IMG/VR virus record: IMGVR_UViG_3300000228_000010
Coordinates: 2,335 to 54,493 of that record
Direction: 5' to 3' (one strand)
From: a virus
Length of the DNA: 52,159 nucleotides
Shown one piece after another: positions 24,701 to 32,379 of the stretch. Below the pieces are notes generated by a model that did not search any database, was not told the DNA's origin, and saw only the letters and a program-made list of their open reading frames with translations. A program made the translations under genes and the position numbers. The stretch's first letter is position 1; the number at the start of each line of letters is the position of its first letter.

Positions 24701-26998
24701 GATTATGGTGTGTCATGGACGGACAAAGGTCAACCAGATCATGTTTCAATCTATTCATGCATGGTATTGGATAGTGGCATAATGTTAGTAGCCTCTGACG
24801 CCAGAAAAATATTAAGAAGTATAGATTTTGGTACTACTTGGGATGAGGTTTTATCTGATTATGCATTTATTAAAATAGCAGGAACTACAGATGGTCGAGT
24901 GTTGTGTGTCATGTCAGATACGATTCATGTATCCTATAATATGGGTTTAACATGGCAATCTATTTCTGGCTTGTTTGATAGCAGCTTACAATCGCTTTCA
25001 TTTTCAAGTGATGGTAATTTTGCTGTTGTTAGTGGGTATGAAAATTCATTTGTTTCCAGTAATAGTGGTGCTTCATGGACCATGGTGTCGTCTTTTATGA
25101 CACCATCGGTGGTATCATTTAATAGTGGCGACTTTTGCTTTATTAACGTAGATGCTACCACTTCAGTTTTATCCGGTAAGCAAATAAAAATAGTTCATAA
25201 TATAGGTGCGCTGGTACAACCATCTTCATCTGTTATTATTAGAATACACCATCCTAGAATTAACAACGGGTTCCCAACATTTCAAGGTACTAATGCCCAA
25301 GTATTGGGTTTAATGAATTACGGTATTTATTACGATGAAAGCATTAGCAGCATAAATGGATTACTTGGTAGTAATGAAGGTTCAAAAAGCAACACATTAG
25401 GGGTGCTGGATTTTGGTGTTGTTAATAAGATTAATATGGATTCGTTGATTGAAATAGGCACAATAGGGGATGGATTACATTTTAATACCTCAGCAATTAG
25501 TGGGTTGATGAATGATACTACGGGATCAAATTCTGTTTTAGTAGCAATTGATAATAACCTAAATATTATTAATAATTCTCAGGTACTTGATCTTGCAAAC
25601 AATGAAGGTAAGGTGAGTGTATCCTCAGTGAATGATCTGACTGATGCAACCATCATCAGTGTAGCCCATACAGTGCAGATAATTTTGGATGGTGCTGACA
25701 TAACTAAATATGTAACTGAAGCAACTATCTCCTCAACAGAGTCAAATATTTTTGACACCATAAACATTTCTATTGCTGATGGTAGGAATTGGAATGTTGA
25801 CGTAGCATTATCAGAGGTTAAGGTTGTGCTGAATGATGCAACATATACATTTTTAGTGGAAGAATTTACTGGTGCTGACAATAAAAGAGAACTATGGGGC
25901 AGATCATTGCCGGCAGTATATGATGAACCGTGGTCATCTGCATCAGTATGGAGTGAGTTGAATGTATCTGCCACAACTGCACACGGGTTAGCAGATGAAA
26001 TAATTGGGACACCAGTTACTTGGCAAGTAGATGATTGGCCACTACCTCCTAAGTTTGAAGTGTCAGGGACACCTATCATGGCAGTCCAGATGATTGCTCA
26101 AGCTGCAGGGGGAATAGTCACTGCTTCTGCAGATTCAAATAGTATCACAGTACGCAGGAGATGGCCCGTCCGATCAGTTAATATGACAAGTGCTAACATT
26201 CTCTTGTCGAGGGAAAATGCTATTGAGGACGTAAGCGTGGATAAGTCAGAAATCACGGCTTATGGCAAAGTCATAGTACATGGATGGGAACCTGAGGATA
26301 CATTGCCTGATTTTGAATTAGAAGGTGAGGCTATTTTAGGGCAGGATGCCTTCATCAGATTGTATTGGAGAGGCCCTGATCATCCATCATTTACAAAATG
26401 GATAACAGATGGTAACGCTACTTTTGTAGAAACTGTAACGGAACCGCTGACTGAGGTTGTAGTATTTGATGATAGTTCAGCCAGTGTTAATAAACCAATA
26501 TGGAGCTTCACAGAGTTTGAATGGTTAGGTAATGATTATGGTGATATTAGCTGGCTTGAGAATGGTTATAGCACAAATTTAGAATCCTCAGATTCTCCTT
26601 ACGGAGTGGCAAAAGTTGTGTATAATACGACTTACGAGCGTTGGAAATTAACCAACCAAGCTGTAGAAACAGTACAATTTGGTGTCGAAGTAACACAAGG
26701 ATCCGTGTCAGCAGAAGTTATTTTTGATAGTGGTGGTATTGCGGCAGGGGAAGAAAAAGTACCGTTATTGGGAAGTGTTGCAGCATGTGTGCAGTATGGT
26801 ACTGCATTCTTGGATGAAACAAGAATCTCTAAAACAGCTACTACCATAATACCAAGAACGACACATTTAGATACAGGTACTGTTGTGAGAGTTGAAGATG
26901 AGGTGTTAGGTGTTTCAACATTTGGTAAGCTGAAATCAGTACAAACACTTATCACGGCAACAAGAATGACACAGAATGTGCAGGTGGATATATGTTAG
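21770..26998 (+). CDS. Tail hub protein fused to Asp-box propeller segments
   Basis: A 1742-residue tail-tip protein. Residues about 160-360, 510-700 and 860-1140 contain repeated S-x-D/N-x-G-x-x-W motifs (STDGGITW, STNGTSW, SIDFGTTW, STDYGVSW), the Asp-box of sialidase-like beta propellers. From about residue 1300 the style changes to a baseplate-hub domain: VQIILDGADITKYV, then strands and IMAVQMIAQAAGG, typical of tail hub proteins. A hub with host-binding propellers would be a receptor-recognition and tail-tip scaffold. Ribosome site AGGGG. An 11-bp hairpin lies in its first 35 codons. Confidence 0.72.
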   Translation: MGTTSKGWSLKSSWHLSLKIGEKAHLLRKQVGLNASSINESLLPAMQDFFYISPIQHYNHVGTGGAVVSTVCDYTIIDMLDDNYHAIGKVAARPLTNMETWSNSGNYEWGELVNSTNVGDARYFHDVLYSGCTTHNTILGFFDNKTGTPIIIGNANVEYRALCVCQDKLWAFGANSTDTRYTINGRDWLPGAALPISLNWCSAACNGSTMVVLGADEVLNLAVRSTDGGITWITATLTDQLWSMVECSATIFVAVSAMPRVNYATSTNGIVWSNRSFAVSISVLSFTNGRFYAVNAGSEVDYVLYSTNGTSWTTMTMPAATVWSAPVYVDGLYHIADVHGTKTYISTTGTSGWVLWRPGFNNASFTGFYAMVRSSSTGTKCAFYGQNSNTMVFYQTAKSFYLRGGFSVRIGVSALPCDSANGALVIAPTVVFQLSSTTTVVTYILFGNLSPRQLFSATGVIPSTNGRWVNLVNSTLFTMVNTSTGEVFTIDSEMKYGFTARTQLNLTGELFSAGLQFNNKFIIYGPGDLQDTNRTSYLYSNDGITWIKYTTLTSACWYSAAYDTTHGALLLVSKTGVTAVSSDGINWAFGTIPNEYGKTTLYQNGVFVSFHQYYAHTAVSTDGLNWSIHLDALPVGICACSAAGGGWFVVCGYNANQLSISTDGINWLQYSIADVISQVQYNQYTDTFLGINGNGSYLSDFNISGLYTCDGLGTAICFGYAEAYSCTLAYVAIDGVCPSVVSSNADVSISYHNYIGGTAGCVVSCAGYHVVGGTVFISGEGGAVVSSSSDFYAPQKVSYTALCSMVVSGYGFINTPKFIVGKAVIACESDIVITINYPGFSCTVNDTSYIVSGDSFNVEYLYAFGTSSIYALAGNSICKSINYGVTWELVNDGLTFSHYKLATNNTGSIIVSIRSDTSSIAKSSNSGTTFSELTTLTTISNVGSNGAGNDNFSAVHLSSTGQYQIVCTSSGFVYLSTDYGVSWTDKGQPDHVSIYSCMVLDSGIMLVASDARKILRSIDFGTTWDEVLSDYAFIKIAGTTDGRVLCVMSDTIHVSYNMGLTWQSISGLFDSSLQSLSFSSDGNFAVVSGYENSFVSSNSGASWTMVSSFMTPSVVSFNSGDFCFINVDATTSVLSGKQIKIVHNIGALVQPSSSVIIRIHHPRINNGFPTFQGTNAQVLGLMNYGIYYDESISSINGLLGSNEGSKSNTLGVLDFGVVNKINMDSLIEIGTIGDGLHFNTSAISGLMNDTTGSNSVLVAIDNNLNIINNSQVLDLANNEGKVSVSSVNDLTDATIISVAHTVQIILDGADITKYVTEATISSTESNIFDTINISIADGRNWNVDVALSEVKVVLNDATYTFLVEEFTGADNKRELWGRSLPAVYDEPWSSASVWSELNVSATTAHGLADEIIGTPVTWQVDDWPLPPKFEVSGTPIMAVQMIAQAAGGIVTASADSNSITVRRRWPVRSVNMTSANILLSRENAIEDVSVDKSEITAYGKVIVHGWEPEDTLPDFELEGEAILGQDAFIRLYWRGPDHPSFTKWITDGNATFVETVTEPLTEVVVFDDSSASVNKPIWSFTEFEWLGNDYGDISWLENGYSTNLESSDSPYGVAKVVYNTTYERWKLTNQAVETVQFGVEVTQGSVSAEVIFDSGGIAAGEEKVPLLGSVAACVQYGTAFLDETRISKTATTIIPRTTHLDTGTVVRVEDEVLGVSTFGKLKSVQTLITATRMTQNVQVDIC
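21839..21865 (+). other. 11-bp perfect hairpin inside hub gene start
   Basis: GCCCACTTGCT (21839-21849) pairs completely with AGCAAGTGGGC (21855-21865), loop GCGGA. It begins about 70 bases after the hub ATG. There is no T run, so it is not an ordinary terminator. It could slow translation of the huge protein or be a chance product of the codons for KAHLLRKQVGL. Confidence 0.55.
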
Positions 26999-27237
26999 CC
27001 GATTTAGCAAAGAAGGAGTCTAAAAAGATTGAGAGTGGTACTGTAGTAGAAAATATGTTGGATGGTTATTATCGTGTGAATATATCAGGAACTATTCACA
27101 CGGTCAATAACCAAACATCAAATACAATGCCTGTAGGTACAATAGTTTCTGTAACAAACACTACTTGGGGCAGATTCATTGTATCAGGTAATAAAAGACA
27201 TGCATCGGATATTCAAAAAATCATAGTAAGGGGATAA
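26992..27237 (+). CDS. Small tail-tip protein
   Basis: An 81-residue protein starting 7 bases inside the end of the hub gene. After a Lys/Glu-rich first 13 residues come alternating hydrophobic strands with Gly/Asn turns (GTVVENMLDGYYRVNISG, VGTIVSVTNTTWGRFIVSG), like a small OB-type barrel. Such barrels follow hub proteins in many phages and close the tip. No family is firmly recognised. Overlap with the hub gene argues for translational coupling. Confidence 0.55.
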   Translation: MLADLAKKESKKIESGTVVENMLDGYYRVNISGTIHTVNNQTSNTMPVGTIVSVTNTTWGRFIVSGNKRHASDIQKIIVRG

Positions 27238-27240
27238 CAA

Positions 27241-27735
27241 ATGGCAACTACAGCAAGATCCACTACAGTCACGTTTGCAATAGTAGGTAGTAGCGGCGGC
27301 GATTCTGCGGATGATATACAAGTAGAATTGGATGAGGTAGCCAATAATAATAAATCAACATTCTTGCCCACTGAAACCTGTCATTTTCTAGTATTCACTA
27401 ATCCATCCTCATTAGGCATAAACCTTGATACGACAATGGGCACCATCACTGCTAACGGCACTAAGAATGCAGATGTGGAGGATACTCTTCAGTTTGTGCA
27501 ATCCAACGCTGAGAATTTGGGTAAGTTGCCTGTAGGTGGTGTCACCACAACATGGTTAGGAAGAGCAGGTGGTTCCCCTTCAGTCAATGGAAGCACTGTG
27601 TCTGTTCCTACTATTATAAATGGTGTTCTCAATTGCAAGTATCAAGCTACCGCAAGAGCTTACAAATTAAGTGGCGTTACAATTCCAGCAGGTATGGAAG
27701 AAGTAGAAGTTTTAATTGTGGTCAGTCCTTCTTAA
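27241..27735 (+). CDS. Tail-tip accessory protein
   Basis: A 164-residue protein beginning MATTARSTTVTFAIVG. Its N-terminus resembles that of the next gene product (both M-A, short strand TV-x-FA, then Gly/Ser/Asp-rich). The remainder is strand-rich and hydroxyl-rich, ending PAGMEEVEVLIVVSPS. It starts three bases after the preceding stop. Probably a virion component near the tip; exact role unrecognised. Confidence 0.5.
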   Translation: MATTARSTTVTFAIVGSSGGDSADDIQVELDEVANNNKSTFLPTETCHFLVFTNPSSLGINLDTTMGTITANGTKNADVEDTLQFVQSNAENLGKLPVGGVTTTWLGRAGGSPSVNGSTVSVPTIINGVLNCKYQATARAYKLSGVTIPAGMEEVEVLIVVSPS

Positions 27736-27745
27736 GGAGTTACAA

Positions 27746-28039
27746 ATGGCAAGCAATGGTTCATTAACAGTCAGGTTCGCATTAACGGCCGGCGGCACCA
27801 GTGGTACAGATCCTAAAGACACTGTAATTGAGGTAAAAGACATTTCCACAGGGGCAGTAATAGCTGGAGCGACTGTCGTTATAGACGGGCCTTCTTATTC
27901 TTTTTCTGGTACAACAGGCACTGAAGGTACAGTACATTTAGGGGTATTACAACCTGGTGAGTATAAAATAGTAACCTCAGCAACAACTTATTTATCCAGT
28001 AATGCCGATAATATTGCAAATGATAGGTTTGTAATATGA
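27746..28039 (+). CDS. Small Ig-like tail protein
   Basis: A 97-residue protein from the ATG at 27746, seven bases after AAGGAG; a longer reading from 27716 has no ribosome site. It looks like one carboxypeptidase-regulatory or PEGA-like beta sandwich: DISTGAVIAGATVVIDG, then GTVHLGVLQPGEYKIVTSA, where a Gly-Glu-Tyr before the last strand is typical. Such domains commonly decorate tail proteins and bind carbohydrates. Its stop overlaps the next ATG (ATGA). Confidence 0.6.
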   Translation: MASNGSLTVRFALTAGGTSGTDPKDTVIEVKDISTGAVIAGATVVIDGPSYSFSGTTGTEGTVHLGVLQPGEYKIVTSATTYLSSNADNIANDRFVI

Positions 28040-30351
28040 GTACCATTACTGTAGAGTTATGTGGAGGTAACCGAAAAGGAATTGAAAAGCAGGATTTTGA
28101 TGCCAACAAACCTGATAATGAAAATTATATTACCATAAATTTAGTACCTGAAAAATATAAACTATCCAATCTTAAAATTACAGTCGGTTTATTAAACCAA
28201 GACTGGGAAGCCATTGAAGCAGATAAGTACAAGTTGGAACTGGAGTGGTCCAGAGTTGATATGTTTTATTTTAGCGCAGGTACTGTAGTTAAAGTAGTTG
28301 ATACAGGCGATAATCTATATTATGGATACACTAAAATCATAGCAACAAATACTGATATATGTGATTTATTATCTATAACGGTAACAGGTGCAAAATCTGG
28401 TGACTTACATCAATTCGTGCCATACGTTGTAGATGATGGATTAATAGGTTCTAGTTATGAGCCTCCTCCTTTTGAACACTTTGCTTCTTTAATACCTGGT
28501 GAGGTTTTATGGTTATCATACAGATTCAGAAAGTCACCAGGTTTTGATACTGTCACAACAGGTTATAGAGCACCAGGTATTACTGGTGGCACTATAACAG
28601 ATAGACAGTGGTATAGGAAAAATGTGGCTTATATTTATGAGGTGTATTATGAAGGATTAACAGGTTGGTTTTTTAATTCACAATGTACTGTTTTAAATAA
28701 GGGTCAATGGGTGTTTCTCAATACTGATTTAGCCACAAGTTTAGAAAATAAAGAGGATTTCAGTATACCTTACGGTACAGAATTAGATGGTGCAAAATCA
28801 TTCATACTACCTATGATGATACAAGGACATGGACCTCCGTGTGATGTATTGTCTGATCAGAGTAAATATTATTCAAATATCAGATATGCCAAAGCTACTA
28901 TAAACAACATTGATAGAAATCTAAAAAGTGCCTATTATATTTGTGATGATTTAAAGATTAAGGGTAGCTGTACTTTTTATTGTCAAGGGCCTGGTATTGA
29001 TCCTGAAAGTGGTGATCAATTTTTAATAGGAGATAACGTATTATTAATGTTAGGTGGTGATGTATCAGCTGGTGGCCCGTATGGTGATATAACAATAATA
29101 GGGTCCTTAGACATAGTTGGTTGTACTGAGCCGGTTGTGCTCCTTAATATTACACAAAGCTCATGCAAAGTATATATTGGATCAAGCTATTATTCCATGA
29201 AATCTTTGGACGATACTGCACCACCCATTGTAGCAGAGGTTGTTGATATATGTATCAATAATGGGTATACCATATGTAATACATGTATTATGGTTAATTA
29301 TGGTCTACATTGTTCATATGGTAGCGCTTCATATGGGTTTAAATCCGGCGGGTTGTACACATATAAAGAATATATGTCAGCAGTAGTACAAGGTACTACA
29401 TATAATCCTGTTGAATTTCCAATAACTGATATTTTCGCAGGTTATGAAGGACCAACACCTACTGTACTATTATTACCAGACACTCAAATACGCACTTATA
29501 ATAGGTTTGGACAAGAATTATCCACCACACCAAGTGTAGGATATGCAAGTGCTGCGGATAAATGTGCGCATAGATCAAACAGCCAAGCTCTCATAACTTC
29601 GTTTAATATTAGTCACGAAGATTGGTGGAGTTGGGAAGATCACTCAAATTGTATTATTGGCATGGAATGCGCCCGATTTGGAGTGTGTTGGGAAAGTGGG
29701 ATAAGTGGTTACTATTGGAAAACACCATATGAAAGTGAGTACATAGCATTTGGGGCCAGTTTTCCGTCACCTCCTGGAGATAATCCAGAAGGTGGCTGGA
29801 CCACTTACGGTATATCGGGTACCTGCACCTATATATTCAATCCTTACACCATGAGTACGCCACTAGTGGGTTGTGCAGATTGTGGTGGATTATATTTAGC
29901 ATGTGTTGATTTGGTCAGTCCTGTACCAAGTATTCCGAGTGAAACATTTACTGATTATTTAGTTTATAGAGTTGTGCCTGATGGTACAACAGATTTAACA
30001 GTATTGGCTATGGGTTCCGGGCAAGTAAATGTGCCCCCAACTGCTACTATAATGATGCCATCAAACACACCAAATATAAATTTACACAAGACCGTTTCTA
30101 AAATTATTGGGCCAGTAGCAGATAACATTTTGAATACCACAGTTTTATTACATGATGAATTTATGTTATTTGATATAAATACAGGTAATGCATCCATCCT
30201 TACCTATGTGGATAATGAGGTATCTTTTATTTCCGGGGATTATGCAATAATGGACTGCAAATTTATACACCAATTAACATGGTCGTATGACACAAAATAT
30301 GCTTTTTATTCATACAAAGATCCATTACCAACAAGTATACACCGAATATAA
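28036..30351 (+). CDS. Cys-rich tail protein of unknown family
   Basis: A 771-residue protein, coupled by ATGA to the previous gene. It has about 22 cysteines, many in close pairs (ICINNGYTICNTC near residue 411; CIIGMECARFGVC near 537; CADCGGLYLAC near 615), unusual for a cytoplasmic protein and suggestive of metal binding or disulphides outside the cell. Aromatic Tyr/Trp content is high in the middle. I do not recognise it. Position after tail-tip genes suggests a host-recognition or virion surface role. Confidence 0.55.
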   Translation: MSTITVELCGGNRKGIEKQDFDANKPDNENYITINLVPEKYKLSNLKITVGLLNQDWEAIEADKYKLELEWSRVDMFYFSAGTVVKVVDTGDNLYYGYTKIIATNTDICDLLSITVTGAKSGDLHQFVPYVVDDGLIGSSYEPPPFEHFASLIPGEVLWLSYRFRKSPGFDTVTTGYRAPGITGGTITDRQWYRKNVAYIYEVYYEGLTGWFFNSQCTVLNKGQWVFLNTDLATSLENKEDFSIPYGTELDGAKSFILPMMIQGHGPPCDVLSDQSKYYSNIRYAKATINNIDRNLKSAYYICDDLKIKGSCTFYCQGPGIDPESGDQFLIGDNVLLMLGGDVSAGGPYGDITIIGSLDIVGCTEPVVLLNITQSSCKVYIGSSYYSMKSLDDTAPPIVAEVVDICINNGYTICNTCIMVNYGLHCSYGSASYGFKSGGLYTYKEYMSAVVQGTTYNPVEFPITDIFAGYEGPTPTVLLLPDTQIRTYNRFGQELSTTPSVGYASAADKCAHRSNSQALITSFNISHEDWWSWEDHSNCIIGMECARFGVCWESGISGYYWKTPYESEYIAFGASFPSPPGDNPEGGWTTYGISGTCTYIFNPYTMSTPLVGCADCGGLYLACVDLVSPVPSIPSETFTDYLVYRVVPDGTTDLTVLAMGSGQVNVPPTATIMMPSNTPNINLHKTVSKIIGPVADNILNTTVLLHDEFMLFDINTGNASILTYVDNEVSFISGDYAIMDCKFIHQLTWSYDTKYAFYSYKDPLPTSIHRI

Positions 30352-30363
30352 TTTTGAGGATTT

Positions 30364-30768
30364 ATGCCGGATCAGATAAAATACAAAGAAGGTTATAAGT
30401 ACCAGTTAGCAGAGGAATACGTCTTTGCTACGGACATCACTGGATACCATATCGTCATGGATTTCATCCAGTTATTATCTGATGGTACTTTAATCATAGC
30501 AAAAGGTTATGCATGGGATGGTGCAAGCGGCCCTACGTATGATAGCAAGAGTTCCATGAGAGCAAGCATGTTACATGATGCACTATATCAACTATTCGGA
30601 GAACACAGAGACCTGCTAAAATTCCGTGACTATGCAGATACTTTGCTGTATAATACTTGTGTGGAAGATGGCATGTGGAGCATACGTGCTTGGATATGGA
30701 AAAAAGGTGTCAACTGGTTCGGTAGTAGTGCTGCTGAAGAAGATGACACCATTTTATTAGCCCCTTAA
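30364..30768 (+). CDS. DUF1353 family protein
   Basis: A 134-residue protein with the DUF1353 hallmarks: GYAWDGASGP (residues 48-57), then SSMRASMLHDALYQL with His71 and Asp72, which could be catalytic or metal ligands. The family is common in phages, usually near tail or lysis genes, and has no established activity; a cell-wall or tail-assembly role is often supposed. Here it directly precedes a holin-like gene. GAGG lies before its ATG. Confidence 0.85.
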   Translation: MPDQIKYKEGYKYQLAEEYVFATDITGYHIVMDFIQLLSDGTLIIAKGYAWDGASGPTYDSKSSMRASMLHDALYQLFGEHRDLLKFRDYADTLLYNTCVEDGMWSIRAWIWKKGVNWFGSSAAEEDDTILLAP

Positions 30769-30778
30769 GGAGTAAATC

Positions 30779-30982
30779 ATGTTTCTTTCAAACTGGAAAA
30801 CTACGTTGTCAGGTGTGGTAACAGGTGCAGCTTTAGGGTATGCCGGTTATGCTACAGGCAATCCCGAACTCATCCTTGCTGGTGTTACTGCTGCGGCAGG
30901 AGGTATTATGGCTAAGGATGCTAAAACTGCCAGAGCCAAAGCCAAAAAGAAATCCAAAGCACCAAAATCAATTCCAGAGTAA
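30779..30982 (+). CDS. Holin-like small membrane protein
   Basis: A 67-residue protein with one or two hydrophobic stretches (about residues 9-26 and 30-44, Ala/Gly-rich), short N-terminus NWKTTLSG and a strongly basic C-terminus (AKDAKTARAKAKKKSKAPK). This layout resembles small phage holins, which pierce the inner membrane to release endolysin. It precedes coiled-coil and membrane genes and lies 8.4 kb before the endolysin gene. AAGGAG lies before the ATG. Other small membrane proteins remain possible. Confidence 0.65.
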   Translation: MFLSNWKTTLSGVVTGAALGYAGYATGNPELILAGVTAAAGGIMAKDAKTARAKAKKKSKAPKSIPE

Positions 30983-30990
30983 GGTTTATC

Positions 30991-31158
30991 ATGCACAGAA
31001 CTTATGATAAATATACTGGAACTAGATGCAACATTTGTCAATCTCCGTTAGTCACAAACGGAGTAGCCATAAAATGTGTGTGTACCACATGCAAGAACAA
31101 TAATCCGTATCTTTGTGGTTGCAAATTAAATGATATAGAGGTTTCAGATGGCAGATGA
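30991..31158 (+). CDS. 55-residue Com-like zinc protein
   Basis: A short ORF after AAGG (30981-30984), ending inside the next gene (overlap 11 bases). The protein has CNIC (13-16), C29, C31, C34, C42 and C44 in a pattern CxxC...KCVCTTCKNNN, which resembles phage Mu Com and zinc ribbons. It is too short to be conspicuous, but the start, the overlaps and the Cys spacing favour a real gene. Function unknown; a regulator or a small metal protein is possible. Confidence 0.55.
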   Translation: MHRTYDKYTGTRCNICQSPLVTNGVAIKCVCTTCKNNNPYLCGCKLNDIEVSDGR

Positions 31159-31591
31159 TCTTGAAAAACGAGTAGCAGCCATGGAGCGGGTTCAAGATAA
31201 ACTGTTAGCCACACTCGACCAGATTAATGCCTCTTTGTTAAAGTTTGAAAAACATATTGATGAACTCTTTGACATGAAAAGCAAGCTGGATTCTGTTGAG
31301 GTGATGTGGCGCCGTATTGATGAATTGCAAAAGAAATGCGGACAATTTGACACGGCTTTTCAGATTCTTAAATCAGAACATACTACATGTAGACCTGTAG
31401 TTGACACATTCACACATTATAAAATGGATTTTGAGCATCGTATAAAAGACCTTGAATTTAAGGCTGCAACATCAAATGCATTTACCACTAAATTATTTTC
31501 TAACCTACTTGAAAAAATAATTTGGAGCATTATTGTGTTCGGTGCTTTATCTGCAGTGTATTTGGCGGGAAAAGGGGTTTTTACAAAATGA
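31148..31591 (+). CDS. Coiled-coil protein with C-terminal membrane anchor
   Basis: A 147-residue protein. Residues about 1-75 are helical coiled coil (DDLEKRVAAMERVQDKLLAT), residues about 121-141 form a single hydrophobic segment (IIWSIIVFGALSAVYLAG) and only a few residues follow. The arrangement resembles XhlA-type haemolysin/lysis accessory proteins. With the upstream holin-like gene it may form part of the lysis system. Its stop overlaps the next ATG by ATGA. Confidence 0.6.
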   Translation: MADDLEKRVAAMERVQDKLLATLDQINASLLKFEKHIDELFDMKSKLDSVEVMWRRIDELQKKCGQFDTAFQILKSEHTTCRPVVDTFTHYKMDFEHRIKDLEFKAATSNAFTTKLFSNLLEKIIWSIIVFGALSAVYLAGKGVFTK

Positions 31592-32247
31592 AGGGTATTC
31601 CAAATTATCAGACTATGTTGCTGCTGGTTATCACTGTTGCAATATCCGCTTGCTGCATAGTGGGTATTAACGGTTTGCAAGAGGTGGCGCATCAGAATAA
31701 GGTTAAGGTTGAATACCACCGACTTCGATCAGGTATTCTTTACACTAACCTCAGAATACGTGATTCAGCATTAGCAGGTAAGGATCTTGAGATACAGCTT
31801 CATCGTATTGATCCTGTTAGGAAAGAAAGTCTGGACGCACTTGAATACTTCCGCATCTATAAGCATAAATTTGATTATGACCAGCGGGTCATTGTTGAAA
31901 ACATCTTGACGGAGCGCCTGAAATACAGGGATGCGCAGGCTGGTGTTTTGACTCTCATTCGGGATAAGGCGTGTTGGCGAAATGATTTTGCAGGTTGCAG
32001 AGAAAAACTATGGAGTAAAATGATTGAGTATGATTTGCACATGGTTGCTTATATAGATAAATGCGATAGTTTGATTAGGATGTCCGAAGTTTCTGCTGCA
32101 AGGGCTGTTGAAAGAACAACTGCCGCTATTCAGTTTACGGGCGGTGCTAGTATTCTACTTATTGTGAGCTTAATAATTGGGCGGTATCGCTGGAGGATTA
32201 AATATGAATGCAGAACATCGGTTGAGGGAATTAGAGGCGGAGAATAA
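31588..32247 (+). CDS. Two-pass membrane protein resembling a chemoreceptor sensor domain
   Basis: A 219-residue protein from the ATG at 31588 (ATGA overlap with the previous stop). A first membrane helix spans about 9-28, then about 150 helical residues (residues 29-182, amphipathic, rich in Arg/Leu/Glu) and a second membrane helix about 183-200, with a basic tail. That is the layout of the four-helix-bundle sensor (4HB_MCP) of bacterial chemoreceptors, but the HAMP and signalling parts are absent. It may be a lysis regulator or interfere with host sensing. Only the membrane topology is well supported. Confidence 0.5.
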   Translation: MKGIPNYQTMLLLVITVAISACCIVGINGLQEVAHQNKVKVEYHRLRSGILYTNLRIRDSALAGKDLEIQLHRIDPVRKESLDALEYFRIYKHKFDYDQRVIVENILTERLKYRDAQAGVLTLIRDKACWRNDFAGCREKLWSKMIEYDLHMVAYIDKCDSLIRMSEVSAARAVERTTAAIQFTGGASILLIVSLIIGRYRWRIKYECRTSVEGIRGGE

Positions 32248-32260
32248 AGACTGCGTATGA
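32204..32260 (+). CDS. Possible 18-residue leader peptide
   Basis: A tiny ORF within and after the end of the previous gene. GGAGG at 32192-32196 lies seven bases before its ATG, an unusually good site for so short an ORF. It ends TGA overlapping the ATG of the next small ORF. It may be a leader that couples translation, or a decayed gene start. Confidence 0.35.
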   Translation: MNAEHRLRELEAENKDCV

Positions 32261-32370
32261 GGTTATCTGCTATCAAGGTTATTATTGCAAGAATTAAGCC
32301 TGTATGTAGTGAGAAGTTATCCAAACTCCTCGAAGAGGCAGAAGAGTGCCAATCATCTTGCACTGATTAA
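32257..32370 (+). CDS. Possible 37-residue protein
   Basis: Starts as ATGA overlap with the 18-codon ORF and stops ten bases before the giant fibre gene. The product is basic at first (MRLSAIKVIIARIKPVCSEK), then acidic with two more cysteines. It lacks its own clear ribosome site and would depend on coupling. A decayed remnant is equally likely. Confidence 0.3.
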   Translation: MRLSAIKVIIARIKPVCSEKLSKLLEEAEECQSSCTD

Positions 32371-32379
32371 GGATAAAAA

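Noticed and set aside
25579-26079. 166-codon reverse ORF inside the hub gene
   Set aside because: Shadow of the hub coding frame; Ser/Thr/Val-rich, no start signal.
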